Assembly: GCF_029360775.1 (NCBI RefSeq) | Contig: NZ_JARKMZ010000005.1 | Location: 76,464 to 140,463, forward strand | Direction of reading: 5' to 3' | DNA: 64,000 bases | DNA from: Daejeonella sp. H1SJ63 | GTDB lineage: Bacteria; Bacteroidota; Bacteroidia; Sphingobacteriales; Sphingobacteriaceae | In this document: positions 18,417 to 27,899 of the stretch, piece after piece | Layout of the letters: each line of letters opens with the position of its first letter | Position numbering within the stretch: position 1 is the first letter of the stretch | Program-made: the position numbers and the translations under genes | Notes under the pieces: model-generated | The model's input: the letters and a program-made list of their open reading frames with translations, nothing else | The model's database searches: none | What the model was told of the DNA's origin: nothing

Positions 18417-20534
18417 TTATTTCAGTGCGCTGTTGCTCGCTCTGATTACTGCAGGAGATTTATCTTTCACAGTCTGAATAAAAACATCCCTGTTATCAGC
18501 CGCTCTGTAGTATTTTGCGAGATTTGCTACCGCAGCGGCTCTGACCTGTGAAACTTTGTCGTGAAGTGTCATATCCTTGATCTGTTTTAATACTGCCAGG
18601 CGTTCATCTTCTGTGAGATGTTCAAGCACAGCCATGGCAGAGTAGCGTATAAACCAGCTTTGGTCTTTAAGGGCCATAATTACAATTGATTTGGCCAGAC
18701 TTTCATCCTTCATATCCAGGAGTTTCATTACCGCTTCCAGTCTGTCCATAAAAAGTGGTGCATTCTGATACTGAAAGGCATATTCCTTTAGCGTCTTATT
18801 CTCCTGTTTCTCGGCAAGGATATATTTTTCGGCATCAACATTTACCAGGTCGGGTGATACCGCAAGCGGAAATGTAAAGGTCTGATCTTTCTTCTCAAGC
18901 ACAATTTCCTTGCGCTCAGCCTTAGTCCCCTGATAAATATCCACAGAAAGGGGGATTTTGTAAAGCGGATTAACTGACAGATCCTGACTCTGTTTAATAT
19001 TTATCTTAACCTCTTTATTATCAGTATCATAAGCTGTACTAATATTCAGAACCGGATGACCGGATGAGAGGAACCACTGATTAAAAAACCAGTTCAGATC
19101 CATGCCGCTGACTTCCTCAAACACCAGACGCAGATCATGAATTTCAGCATTTTTATAGGCATGTCTGGTTAAATACAGATTGAGTGCTTTAAAAAACGCA
19201 TCATCGCCCACAGTCTTTCTGAGCATATGAAGAATTCTTCCGCCTTTCTGATAGCTGATCTCATCGAACATATGATCTCTGTCGGCATAGTCAAATCGAA
19301 TTACATCAACCTTGCGTTTATCCTTATTTGACAGATAGGCAGACAAGTCTTCCAGACCTTTTAAATCAGCCGCATCCCGTCCATATTTATATTCATCCCA
19401 AAGATATTCTCCATAAGTTGCAAAAGACTCATTCAGAGGCAGATTAGACCAGGATTCGGCAGTTACCAGATCGCCAAACCAATGATGGAAAAGTTCATGG
19501 GAAATGATATCCTCATAATTCTCGTCAAGGTATTGCCCCTCAGTCATATTTAAGCCTTCGAAAAAAACAGTTGCGGTGGTATTCTCCATGGCTCCGCTGA
19601 CAAAATCGCGAACAACAATCTGTGAATATTTCTCCCAGGGATAATCAACTCCAAGTTTTCCGGAAAAGAACTCCATCATTTCAGGAGTATTTCCAAAAAC
19701 CAGTTTCGCGGTAGAGGCATATGCAGGTTCAGTATAATAACTTACTTCCTTATCCCTCCATTTGTCTTTGGTAATGGTAAAATCGCCTACGGCGAGCATC
19801 GTCAGATAGGTAGAATGAGGTTGTTCCTGCCGCCAGCTGTCTGTACGGGTACCATCTCCATTCAAGCTCGAAAATTCAAGAGTGCCATTAGACAGGGTCA
19901 CGAATTCATTGGCAACGGTAATGTTAAGTTCCTGAGTCATCTTTTCCTGCGGGTCATTGATCGTAGGAAACCAGTTAGAGTTACACTCTGTTTCACCCTG
20001 TGTCCATATCTGCCGGGGCTTTGACCTTTCCCTGCCTTCACGATTAATAAAATAGATCCCGCGGTCGCCATCTGTAGTAATATCTTCGCCAACCCTCAAT
20101 TTGTAAGGCATAGCTATATAGTCAATAAAAACAGTATAGTTTTCGTTTCGGCTATACTGTTTATCGAGTTTTATAGAAAGTATTTTCCCGTTATAAGTAT
20201 ACTCCAGCGGCTTTTTATCATCATTGTGTACCAGCGAAACATTATTGATTCTGAAGCCGTTTGCGTTTAAGTTCAGTCTGTCTGTTGAGTAGAAATACGG
20301 TTTTGCCAAAATGCTTGCCCTCCCTTTTACATAAGCACTGTCCCAGTCAAAGCTGAGATCGAGCCTGGTATTTATAATATCCGAGGTTCTGGTATATGCA
20401 TTGCGATAGATTGGAACATCTGCTACATTTTCAGTAACCGTAACCGTATCCAGGTTCACCATTTTAGGTGTAGAACAGGCAGTAAGAAAAAATGCTGCCA
20501 GAATCTGACAGCATAGGGTCATTTTAATCTTCAT
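18417..20534 (-). CDS. M1-family zinc aminopeptidase, lipoprotein
   Basis: The 705-residue protein starts with a lipobox leader (FFLTACST) and is predicted to be anchored in the envelope. The N-terminal beta-saddle is followed by the exopeptidase motif GAMENT, the zinc site HELFHH (His346, Glu347, His350) and the third ligand Glu369 in NESFATYGEY. The C-terminal portion (about 590-705) has HEAT-like repeats (MALKDQSWFIRYSAMAVLEH). It presumably releases N-terminal residues from peptides. It lies 2 nt after the TlpA-like gene in an operon led by the acyl-CoA dehydrogenase gene. Confidence 0.92.
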   Translation of the reverse strand: MKIKMTLCCQILAAFFLTACSTPKMVNLDTVTVTENVADVPIYRNAYTRTSDIINTRLDLSFDWDSAYVKGRASILAKPYFYSTDRLNLNANGFRINNVSLVHNDDKKPLEYTYNGKILSIKLDKQYSRNENYTVFIDYIAMPYKLRVGEDITTDGDRGIYFINREGRERSKPRQIWTQGETECNSNWFPTINDPQEKMTQELNITVANEFVTLSNGTLEFSSLNGDGTRTDSWRQEQPHSTYLTMLAVGDFTITKDKWRDKEVSYYTEPAYASTAKLVFGNTPEMMEFFSGKLGVDYPWEKYSQIVVRDFVSGAMENTTATVFFEGLNMTEGQYLDENYEDIISHELFHHWFGDLVTAESWSNLPLNESFATYGEYLWDEYKYGRDAADLKGLEDLSAYLSNKDKRKVDVIRFDYADRDHMFDEISYQKGGRILHMLRKTVGDDAFFKALNLYLTRHAYKNAEIHDLRLVFEEVSGMDLNWFFNQWFLSSGHPVLNISTAYDTDNKEVKINIKQSQDLSVNPLYKIPLSVDIYQGTKAERKEIVLEKKDQTFTFPLAVSPDLVNVDAEKYILAEKQENKTLKEYAFQYQNAPLFMDRLEAVMKLLDMKDESLAKSIVIMALKDQSWFIRYSAMAVLEHLTEDERLAVLKQIKDMTLHDKVSQVRAAAVANLAKYYRAADNRDVFIQTVKDKSPAVIRASNSALK

Positions 20535-20536
20535 AA

Positions 20537-21787
20537 TTATTTTTCGGCAAGCAGATTATCAATTGTTTTCTCAAACTCTCCTACAAAATCTGTATAATGA
20601 CTTCCGGTACCCGGCCCGCTGAACCCGGTATGTATTTTCCGCACTTTCCCCTGCCTGTCAATGATCATCAATGTTGGGAAAGCAACAAAATTTTTAAGCA
20701 TCGGCAGGCTTTTGGCAACTTCTGCTTTATCATTTGAATAGCCGGTCACTAACATATCGTACGGAACATTAAATCTGTCGCGCAGTCGGGTCACATTTTT
20801 CACAGCCCGTACAGGATCTGTTGACCGCTCATATGCCAATGCGATTATCTCCACACCCTTTGCATTATATTTCTTGTAGAATGAAGTCAGAAATACAGTT
20901 TCATCCATACAATTGGGGCACCAGGAACCGAATAACTGGACTAAAACAACCTTATTTTTGAATTTCTCATCTGAAAGTGAAACCTTTTTGCCATCGAGTG
21001 CGGGGAATGAAAAGTCAATTTTATCATAAGCACTCTTCAGAGCTGTCATTGAATAAGCATCGGGCAGCATCGCATTTTCATCTTTTTTCGCTGTCCATGT
21101 TTCAAAAGCATTAAGGCCCGAATAAAATTTTCCATCACTTATGGCACCACCGTTCAACAGTTTGCCGGTAAACAAATAGGCATGACTTCCGTCAAAACAA
21201 GAGAGGTATAAATTATTGCCGGATACTGTTCCTTCAAGATAACGATAATCGCCGGTACTCGTCAGGAAAGTGCCCAGAACACGCCCATCCTGCTGTCTGA
21301 ACTCTCCGATTGCAGGGTAAGACTTAGTTCCATCGGCACTTTGAAAGTTTACCGACCATCTTCCTGAGACTTCTGATTTTGGTTCTTTTCCGGCTTTGAA
21401 AAATCTCCGCTTATCGTTAAAAGATGCATTAAACTGCATAGTTTGAATACTGTCACCAAAATACTTTACCCATTGCCCCCTGATTGAACCATTCTTCAGA
21501 ATCGTTTTAATTTCTGATTCAAATAATGGCATCCGAATCAATATCGAATCGCCTTTAAGGGATATTTCATTTACCCTGAACCTTTCTTCCCCATTAATGA
21601 TCTCCAGAAATTTCTGATCTGCAGAGTCTTTAACCTCAAAATTGAAAGGAATCTCTGCGCCTGACTGCGTTTTCAGGGTGGCACGCCATAAACCTTGTTT
21701 TAAACCCTGATTATCAGAACTCTGGCAGGAATAAAACAAAATGAGTACTACTGCCAGTTTTAAATTATTGATTATGCGATTTATCAT
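20537..21787 (-). CDS. TlpA-like thioredoxin-fold lipoprotein
   Basis: The 416-residue protein has a lipobox (VLILFYSCQS), an N-terminal beta-rich region of about 220 residues as in Bacteroidota TlpA/AhpC-TSA-like proteins, and a C-terminal thioredoxin fold with redox motif WCPNC in VQLFGSWCPNCMDE. It is expected to be a periplasm-facing thiol-disulfide oxidoreductase. It is cotranscribed with the M1 peptidase (2-nt gap) and the acyl-CoA dehydrogenase (11-nt gap). Confidence 0.88.
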   Translation of the reverse strand: MINRIINNLKLAVVLILFYSCQSSDNQGLKQGLWRATLKTQSGAEIPFNFEVKDSADQKFLEIINGEERFRVNEISLKGDSILIRMPLFESEIKTILKNGSIRGQWVKYFGDSIQTMQFNASFNDKRRFFKAGKEPKSEVSGRWSVNFQSADGTKSYPAIGEFRQQDGRVLGTFLTSTGDYRYLEGTVSGNNLYLSCFDGSHAYLFTGKLLNGGAISDGKFYSGLNAFETWTAKKDENAMLPDAYSMTALKSAYDKIDFSFPALDGKKVSLSDEKFKNKVVLVQLFGSWCPNCMDETVFLTSFYKKYNAKGVEIIALAYERSTDPVRAVKNVTRLRDRFNVPYDMLVTGYSNDKAEVAKSLPMLKNFVAFPTLMIIDRQGKVRKIHTGFSGPGTGSHYTDFVGEFEKTIDNLLAEK

Positions 21788-21798
21788 TTCGAATCGAT

Positions 21799-22938
21799 TT
21801 ATTTTAATATCTCTCTGGCAATAATCATTCTTTGTATCTCAGAAGTTCCCTCATAAATCTGGGTAATTTTGGCATCACGCATCAGGCGTTCAACATGAAA
21901 CTCTTTTACAAATCCGTATCCACCATGGATCTGAACTGCCTCGATGCTTGTTTTCATTGCCACCTGAGAAGCAAAGAGTTTTGCCATGGAGCTGGCCTGT
22001 GCATAGGGAAGGCCCTGATCTTTTAACCAGGCGGCTTTCAGGCACAACATTCTGGCAGCTTCAATTTCTGTAGCCATATCAGCCAGTTTAAACTGGATTG
22101 CCTGATGCCCTGAAATGGGCTTTCCAAATGCTTTACGTTCCTTTGAATACTGCAGCGCAAGCTCGTAGGCTCCTGAAGCTATTCCAAGAGCCTGGGACGC
22201 AATACCAATACGACCTCCGTCGAGGGTCTTCATAGCAAACGTAAACCCAAAGCCTTCTTCGCCAATTCGGTTCTCTTTAGGAATTTTCACATCCGTAAAC
22301 ATCAATGAATGTGTATCTGAACCACGTATTCCAAGTTTATTTTCTTTTGGGCCAACCGTAAATCCCTCCATTCCCTTTTCAACAATCAGCGCATTGATAC
22401 CTTTATGGCGCAAAGCAGGGTTGGTCTGAGCAATGACCAGATAAGTTGAAGCGTTTCCACCATTCGTGATCCAGTTCTTAGTTCCGTTCAACAGATAATG
22501 ATCTCCCATATCTACCGCAGTTGAATGCTGGGAAGTTGCATCAGATCCGGCTTCCGGCTCTGAAAGGCAAAATGCTCCAATTTTTTCACCTGCAGCCAGT
22601 GGTTTCAGATATTTTTCCTTCTGAAATTCTGTGCCATATTTCTCGAGTCCGTAGCAAACAAGTGAGTTATTGACAGAAACTACAACAGAAGCAGAAGCGT
22701 CAATTTTAGAAAGCTCCTCCATGGCCAGCACATAGGATATAGTATCCATTCCTGCACCATTGTATTTGGGATCAACCATCATTCCAAGAAAGCCAAGCTC
22801 CCCAAGTTTCTTAATCTGCTCGTGCGGAAATTTTTGATGCTCATCCCTCTCAATTACTCCCGGCTTTAACTCAGTATTTGCAAAATCTCGGGCAGCTTGC
22901 TGTATCATCAGCTGCTCTTCGGATAAATCAAAATGCAT
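21799..22938 (-). CDS. acyl-CoA dehydrogenase (short-chain type)
   Basis: This 379-residue flavoenzyme catalyses alpha,beta-desaturation of acyl-CoA. Visible hallmarks are FCLSEPEAGSDA (FAD binding), KNWITNGG, the RGSDTHSL region and the catalytic-base signature QIYEGTSEIQRMIIAREIL. Length and sequence fit butyryl-/short-chain acyl-CoA dehydrogenases. CAAAAATA at 22958-22965 gives a -7-like TATTTTTG on its strand but no good -33. Confidence 0.94.
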   Translation of the reverse strand: MHFDLSEEQLMIQQAARDFANTELKPGVIERDEHQKFPHEQIKKLGELGFLGMMVDPKYNGAGMDTISYVLAMEELSKIDASASVVVSVNNSLVCYGLEKYGTEFQKEKYLKPLAAGEKIGAFCLSEPEAGSDATSQHSTAVDMGDHYLLNGTKNWITNGGNASTYLVIAQTNPALRHKGINALIVEKGMEGFTVGPKENKLGIRGSDTHSLMFTDVKIPKENRIGEEGFGFTFAMKTLDGGRIGIASQALGIASGAYELALQYSKERKAFGKPISGHQAIQFKLADMATEIEAARMLCLKAAWLKDQGLPYAQASSMAKLFASQVAMKTSIEAVQIHGGYGFVKEFHVERLMRDAKITQIYEGTSEIQRMIIAREILK

Positions 22939-23088
22939 AAAAATTGGTTTAGTTGCTCAAAAATAATGTTTCAAGCGGGATATAGCTCTGACTTATACAA
23001 ATATTACGAAATATTTTATATGTATAAGAATTCAGGAAACGGAGAGGAACAGCTAAGGATTATTGCCTGTCAAAACTATGGAATCAGC

Positions 23089-23577
23089 TTATGAGCGAAT
23101 CTTTTTCTCAATTAATGAGGTTGAATAACCCGGAAGAAATTCAATTGTTTTTACCTCTCCGCCACTTTTCAGTACCAGATCTGCTCCAATAACCTGATCT
23201 ATAGTATAATCAGCACCTTTAACAAGCACATCCGGCCTGACCCATCTGATAAGTTCTATAGGTGTAGATTCGTCAAATAAAATGACTGCATCAACAAATG
23301 AAAGGGCAGCCAGCAATATTGAACGTGATTTCTCATCAGTAATTGGCCTTCCGGAACCCTTTAAAGCAGCTGTTGAAGCATCAGAATTCAGTCCGATAAC
23401 CAGTTTATCTCCCAGATCTGCAGCTTTGGAAAGATAATCAACATGCCCAAGATGCAGCAAATCAAAACATCCATTGGTAAAAACGATCTTTTTATCAAGT
23501 AATCTCCATACATTCAGGGCATTACGTAACTGATCTGCATTATACACTTTCCCTTTAATGATTTCCAGTTTATCCAT
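23089..23577 (-). CDS. hldE (C-terminal domain type, rfaE2): D-glycero-beta-D-manno-heptose 1-phosphate adenylyltransferase
   Basis: The 162-residue nucleotidyltransferase activates heptose-1-phosphate to ADP-heptose for lipopolysaccharide core. It shows [13 protein letters not shown] with the HxGH catalytic motif, KGSGRPI, VKGADYT and the terminal PGYSTSLI. It corresponds to the C-terminal half of E. coli HldE; the kinase half is not in the window. Its start overlaps the flippase-like gene by 8 nt. Confidence 0.93.
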   Translation of the reverse strand: MDKLEIIKGKVYNADQLRNALNVWRLLDKKIVFTNGCFDLLHLGHVDYLSKAADLGDKLVIGLNSDASTAALKGSGRPITDEKSRSILLAALSFVDAVILFDESTPIELIRWVRPDVLVKGADYTIDQVIGADLVLKSGGEVKTIEFLPGYSTSLIEKKIRS

Positions 23578-24568
23578 TTTCTTTTGTTTTTGACGACCTA
23601 ATAAACAGCAGAATCAAACTGATTGAACCTGCAATGAGTATAATCAGGGTTTGTGCAGAATGAGTTAATAATGCATAAGCCAAACCATCACTCTTACTGA
23701 TACCATATATAGTTAACCCCTCAGAAACCATCCAGTGATAAGCTCCGATTCCACCCTGAACAGGTGCTATCATTGCAAAACTACTGAAAATCAATGTAGA
23801 AATTGCCCCGGCAAATCCAAGATTTGCTGTGGCTGTAAGCGCAGGAAAACACAGGTAAGCCGAAATTCCATAAAGTCCCCAGATCATTGCAGAATACAGT
23901 GCGAACAATAATTTATGATCCATTGCCCTGACAGAAAGTATACCGGTCTGAATGTCGGAAATCAGATTAGATACCCTTAAAAAAATACCCGGCTTCTTCT
24001 TTTTGATGATCATTATCACACCAATTACAACAAATAAAATCAGACAAATAACAAAGATCAGAATACCGGATCCTGACGATCTTTCACTGAACTTTATCAG
24101 GATATGTTTGTAAATGAAGTCGGATAAGAGCTCAAACTGAATCAGAATTCCGGCGGCAGTGATGAGCAGCAACATCAAAAAGTCTATGATACGCTCTGCG
24201 ACCACTGTACCAATCAGCTTAACCACAGGAATACCATCTGTTTTATGGAGTACTCCGCACCTGGAAACTTCACCCATCCTCGGAAATGCGAGATTGGCAA
24301 GATAGCCTGTAAATACTGCAAAAAGTGTGTTCATCATTGCCGGTTTACCATAGCCAAGTGCTGCAATCATCATCCTCCATCTGTATGCTCTCAGAACATG
24401 CGCGAGGGCAGCAAAAAAAATCGAAGCTAAAACCCATTTGTAATTTGCTTTCTGCAGATCCAGAACCAATTTATTAAAGTCTTGTCCCCTGAATGCAAGT
24501 ATCAGCAAGCCTATCCCTAAAATGAGAAGTATTATATACTTTAATCCTGAAGAAAAAAGTTTTTTCAA
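23570..24568 (-). CDS. flippase-like / LPG synthase TM-region family membrane protein (UPF0104)
   Basis: The 332-residue protein has about eight membrane segments and the family motifs [26 protein letters not shown] and GGIGAYHWM. These proteins resemble the membrane part of lysyl-phosphatidylglycerol synthase and are thought to flip or modify lipids, but the exact role is unknown. It is packed between panC (1-nt gap) and the hldE-type gene (8-nt overlap), an arrangement common in this order. Confidence 0.88.
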   Translation of the reverse strand: MKKLFSSGLKYIILLILGIGLLILAFRGQDFNKLVLDLQKANYKWVLASIFFAALAHVLRAYRWRMMIAALGYGKPAMMNTLFAVFTGYLANLAFPRMGEVSRCGVLHKTDGIPVVKLIGTVVAERIIDFLMLLLITAAGILIQFELLSDFIYKHILIKFSERSSGSGILIFVICLILFVVIGVIMIIKKKKPGIFLRVSNLISDIQTGILSVRAMDHKLLFALYSAMIWGLYGISAYLCFPALTATANLGFAGAISTLIFSSFAMIAPVQGGIGAYHWMVSEGLTIYGISKSDGLAYALLTHSAQTLIILIAGSISLILLFIRSSKTKENG

Positions 24569-24569
24569 A

Positions 24570-25415
24570 TTATCCCTGTTTGAGTATCATATTATCAATG
24601 ATTCTGATCTTTCCAACTCTTGCAGCAACCAATGCAATAATGCTTCCGGCACTTTTATCAGTTATGGGTTTAAAGTTTCCGGCATCATATATTTCAAAAT
24701 ATTCAGGTTCAATTCCCGGAGCGGAATCAAGAAAAGCATTCACTTCATTCTTTATCTGATCGATACTTTTTGTTTTAAAGAGCTCAGCTGCCTTAGTCAA
24801 CCCCCTGTATAAAGCCAATGCATTTTCCCTTTCTTCGGATGAAAGACGAACATTCCGTGAACTCATTGCCAGTCCGTCATTTTCTCTGATTATCGGACAT
24901 ACAATAAGCTGAACAGGAATATGAAGCATTCTAACCATTTGTGAAATAATCATAAATTGCTGATAATCTTTCTGGCCAAAGAAGGCATAGTCAGGCTGAA
25001 CGATATCAAACAGCTTTTTAACAATCTGGGTTACTCCCTGGTAATGTCCGGGTCTGATCTTTCCCTCAAGAATATTATCCCAATCGCCAAGCTCAATATG
25101 CCATGATTCGGATTTACCGTACATCTCTTCAACTTCGGGCATAAAAATGATATCGCAATGAGCATCTTTCAGCTTTTTAATATCTTCTTCTACAGGCCGG
25201 GGATAATTCTCAAGATCACTTTTATCGTTAAACTGTGTGGGATTAACAAAAATACTGCAGACAACGATATCGGCCTGTCTGCGGGCTGTTTCGATGAGGG
25301 ATAAATGGCCGGCATGCAGCGCACCCATAGTAGGTACAAATCCTATAGTTTTACCGGCCGCCCTTAACTCAAGAAGGTATTTATGAACTGCATCTCTGCT
25401 GCTGAATATTTCCAA
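24570..25415 (-). CDS. panC: pantoate-beta-alanine ligase
   Basis: PanC condenses pantoate with beta-alanine to make pantothenate in the cytosol. The sequence has the HxGH-type GFVPTMGALHAGH, NPTQFN, FFGQKDYQQ and the KMSKS-equivalent MSSRNVRLS. I choose the TTG at 25415 (LEIFSSRDAV), giving 281 residues as in the family; the upstream ATG at 25475 would add 20 non-conserved residues. No panD gene adjoins it here. Confidence 0.9.
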   Translation of the reverse strand: MEIFSSRDAVHKYLLELRAAGKTIGFVPTMGALHAGHLSLIETARRQADIVVCSIFVNPTQFNDKSDLENYPRPVEEDIKKLKDAHCDIIFMPEVEEMYGKSESWHIELGDWDNILEGKIRPGHYQGVTQIVKKLFDIVQPDYAFFGQKDYQQFMIISQMVRMLHIPVQLIVCPIIRENDGLAMSSRNVRLSSEERENALALYRGLTKAAELFKTKSIDQIKNEVNAFLDSAPGIEPEYFEIYDAGNFKPITDKSAGSIIALVAARVGKIRIIDNMILKQG

Positions 25416-25562
25416 AATATATGATGATTTAACAGGGCTCAAAAATGGGTAAATACTTAAAGAGAACCAAAACAACTTGCGTAAATCGTTGATAATTCAT
25501 AAGATAATGCTTACCTTTGTGGTTCGAAAATTTTTTAAAACATTAAAAAAATCAAAACGGAG

Positions 25563-26387
25563 ATGGCAAAAACGAAGATTCTTTTTATTACGCATGAGAT
25601 GTCGCCTTTCCTCGAACTTACCAAAATTTCTGAGATTACCCGTCACCTACCCCAGGCAATGCAGGATAAAGGATTTGAAATTCGCATCCTTATGCCGCGT
25701 TTCGGGAATATAAACGAACGACGCAACAGGCTTCATGAAGTAATCAGATTATCAGGAATGAACATTATTATTAACGATAATGACAACCCTCTGATTATTA
25801 AAGTTGCTTCGATTCCTTCGGCACGCATGCAGGTATATTTCCTTGATAATGAAGAATATTTCCAGAGAAAACATGTTTTTGCAGACAATAACAATAAGTT
25901 CTATGAAGATAATGATGAACGTACAATATTCTTCTGTAAAGGTGCACTGGAAACGGTAAAAAAGCTGGGATGGTCTCCTGACGTAGTACATTGCCATGGA
26001 TGGATGAGTTCACTCGTTCCTGCTTACTTAAAAACTATTTACAAAGACGATCCAACTTTTAAGAACTCAAAGGTAGTTTACTCTATCTATGATGATAATT
26101 TCAGTACAGCCCTGCATCCGGAATTTGCTTCAAAAGCAGTGATGAACGGCATGAGCTCTGAACATACCGAAATCTATTCACAGGCTACTAATACTGCCCT
26201 GAACATTGGTGCTATTTCTTATTCAGACGCGGTTGTATGTGCCTGCGAAAATATCAATGAAGAAGTGTTAAAGTTTGTTAAAAAAGCTAATAAACCAGTT
26301 TTGGAATTCAATTCCACTTCAGATTTCGAAAATTATTACAACCTTTACGAAGAAATTGCTAACGAAGAACTTGTATCAATAGCATAA
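25563..26387 (+). CDS. truncated GT5-type glycogen/starch synthase-like protein
   Basis: The 274-residue protein aligns with only the N-terminal Rossmann domain of glycogen synthase (ILFITHEMSPFLELTKISE, VVHCHGWMSSLVPAYLK). The KxGGL substrate motif is replaced by TKISEITR and the C-terminal nucleotide-binding domain is absent, so it cannot be a normal ADP-glucose glucosyltransferase. Such half-length versions are recurrent in Sphingobacteriales next to panC and DUF4270, which argues for a maintained function rather than decay. Confidence 0.82.
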   Translation: MAKTKILFITHEMSPFLELTKISEITRHLPQAMQDKGFEIRILMPRFGNINERRNRLHEVIRLSGMNIIINDNDNPLIIKVASIPSARMQVYFLDNEEYFQRKHVFADNNNKFYEDNDERTIFFCKGALETVKKLGWSPDVVHCHGWMSSLVPAYLKTIYKDDPTFKNSKVVYSIYDDNFSTALHPEFASKAVMNGMSSEHTEIYSQATNTALNIGAISYSDAVVCACENINEEVLKFVKKANKPVLEFNSTSDFENYYNLYEEIANEELVSIA

Positions 26388-26429
26388 AGATAAAGGCAAT
26401 TAAGCAAAGAGTCAGGTTTTCGGATTTCG

Positions 26430-27839
26430 ATGCTTCTAAAAACAAATTTATTGCAGATGAGATTATACAAACTGGACTTATTAACGCTGTTGATAAGTCT
26501 TTTTATTTTAAGTGGCTGTCAGACTACAGATTCAATCGGGCTTGAGGTTGACCCGGCAACAGATTTAAATGGAAATTTTGTTGACACAATAACTGTAACT
26601 GCAAATACTGTAGCAGAAGATTCAATCATTACCAATACCCTGACACAATACCCACTGGGATATATTAATGATCCTGTTTTAGGTAAAACTACTGCAAATA
26701 TTGCCATGTCGCTCACTCTGGATCCTCCGGGATTAAATTTCGGCACAAGTCCGATTCTTGATTCGGCAGTACTGGTACTTCATTATGGTAAGGAGTTTCA
26801 CGGCGACAGTACATCACAGTTTCAGGTTGAAGTACATCAGCTGAACAGCAGTCTTAGCCAGTCTGTCGGATATTATAATACACAGAAACAAAGTTATAAC
26901 AGCACTGTGATTGGCAGTAAATCAGCAAGATTTAATATCAAAGACAGTGTTAAAGTAACAGAAATTGTTACCGGCAAACCGGATGTTAAGAAATCAAAAG
27001 CTCCGCAGTTAAGAATAACACTTGATCCGAATTTTGTAAGGAACAATATTGTTAATGCCACTACAACTACTTTGAGCAGTAATGAAGAGCTGAATAAGGC
27101 TATCAAAGGTTTATACCTTACTGTAAATAAGGCTCAGAGTAGTGGTCCGGGAGGAATTGTATTTTTTAATCTGAGCGATTCGAGCAGACTGGAAGTATAC
27201 TACAAAAGCCAGAGCGGAACGGCGATTGATACTACGATGCACAAATTCCCGGTACAGAATACCGCAATGCCTGTTGTTGCTGATTTTAAACACGATTATA
27301 CCGGAACTGAGATTCAGACCCAACTGAACAACCCTTCAACACAGTATAATTCAGTTTATGTACAGGGCCTTGCCGGACTTCGCACGAAAATCCGCTTCCC
27401 TCATCTGGAAAAGCTGAAGAACCTGGGTAATATTACAATCAATAAAGCTGAACTCGTAGTATATGTTATTGGAGGAACTGATACCTTTAAACCGGCTCAG
27501 CGCCTGTTTATGTACCGTACAGATATTGCTGATCAAAGGCAGTTCATTCCAGATTTCAGTACTGATCAATTATTTTCAATGACCGATGTAAACTTCGGCG
27601 GATATTATGACTCAGCAAAGAAGCGATATAAGTTTAATATCACTACCTATGTTCAGGATATCGTAAAAGGTAAACTGAGGCAATATGACAGCTTTATCGC
27701 ACCAATAAGTCTGGATTACAACCGCCAGTCGGGCCCGGTTGTTTCAGGTACTACAGCCGGTGGTGCTGCAATTGGCAGTGGTAAGGATGGAATAAGCTAT
27801 AAAATGAAGCTGAACATCATTTACAGCAAAATAAATTAA
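26430..27839 (+). CDS. DUF4270-family lipoprotein
   Basis: The 469-residue protein has a lipobox (SLFILSGC, Cys about residue 30) and a beta-rich mature region with TDSIGLEVDP near the start, as in the DUF4270 family of Bacteroidota surface or periplasmic lipoproteins. Function is unknown. ATG at 26430 or at 26457 (MRLYKLDLL) both leave a usable leader; the second gives a more usual signal length. It stands between the GT5-like gene and glmS, the common order in this group. Confidence 0.82.
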   Translation: MLLKTNLLQMRLYKLDLLTLLISLFILSGCQTTDSIGLEVDPATDLNGNFVDTITVTANTVAEDSIITNTLTQYPLGYINDPVLGKTTANIAMSLTLDPPGLNFGTSPILDSAVLVLHYGKEFHGDSTSQFQVEVHQLNSSLSQSVGYYNTQKQSYNSTVIGSKSARFNIKDSVKVTEIVTGKPDVKKSKAPQLRITLDPNFVRNNIVNATTTTLSSNEELNKAIKGLYLTVNKAQSSGPGGIVFFNLSDSSRLEVYYKSQSGTAIDTTMHKFPVQNTAMPVVADFKHDYTGTEIQTQLNNPSTQYNSVYVQGLAGLRTKIRFPHLEKLKNLGNITINKAELVVYVIGGTDTFKPAQRLFMYRTDIADQRQFIPDFSTDQLFSMTDVNFGGYYDSAKKRYKFNITTYVQDIVKGKLRQYDSFIAPISLDYNRQSGPVVSGTTAGGAAIGSGKDGISYKMKLNIIYSKIN

Positions 27840-27899
27840 GCCTGTAATCCTTTAATTTACGTCTTCAAATTAGTAGTTTAGGCACATAAAATTCTATTT

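Noticed and set aside
27840-27899. glmS ribozyme upstream of glmS
   Set aside because: The gap is only 60 nt and shows none of the conserved ribozyme core; the element is mostly found in Firmicutes.
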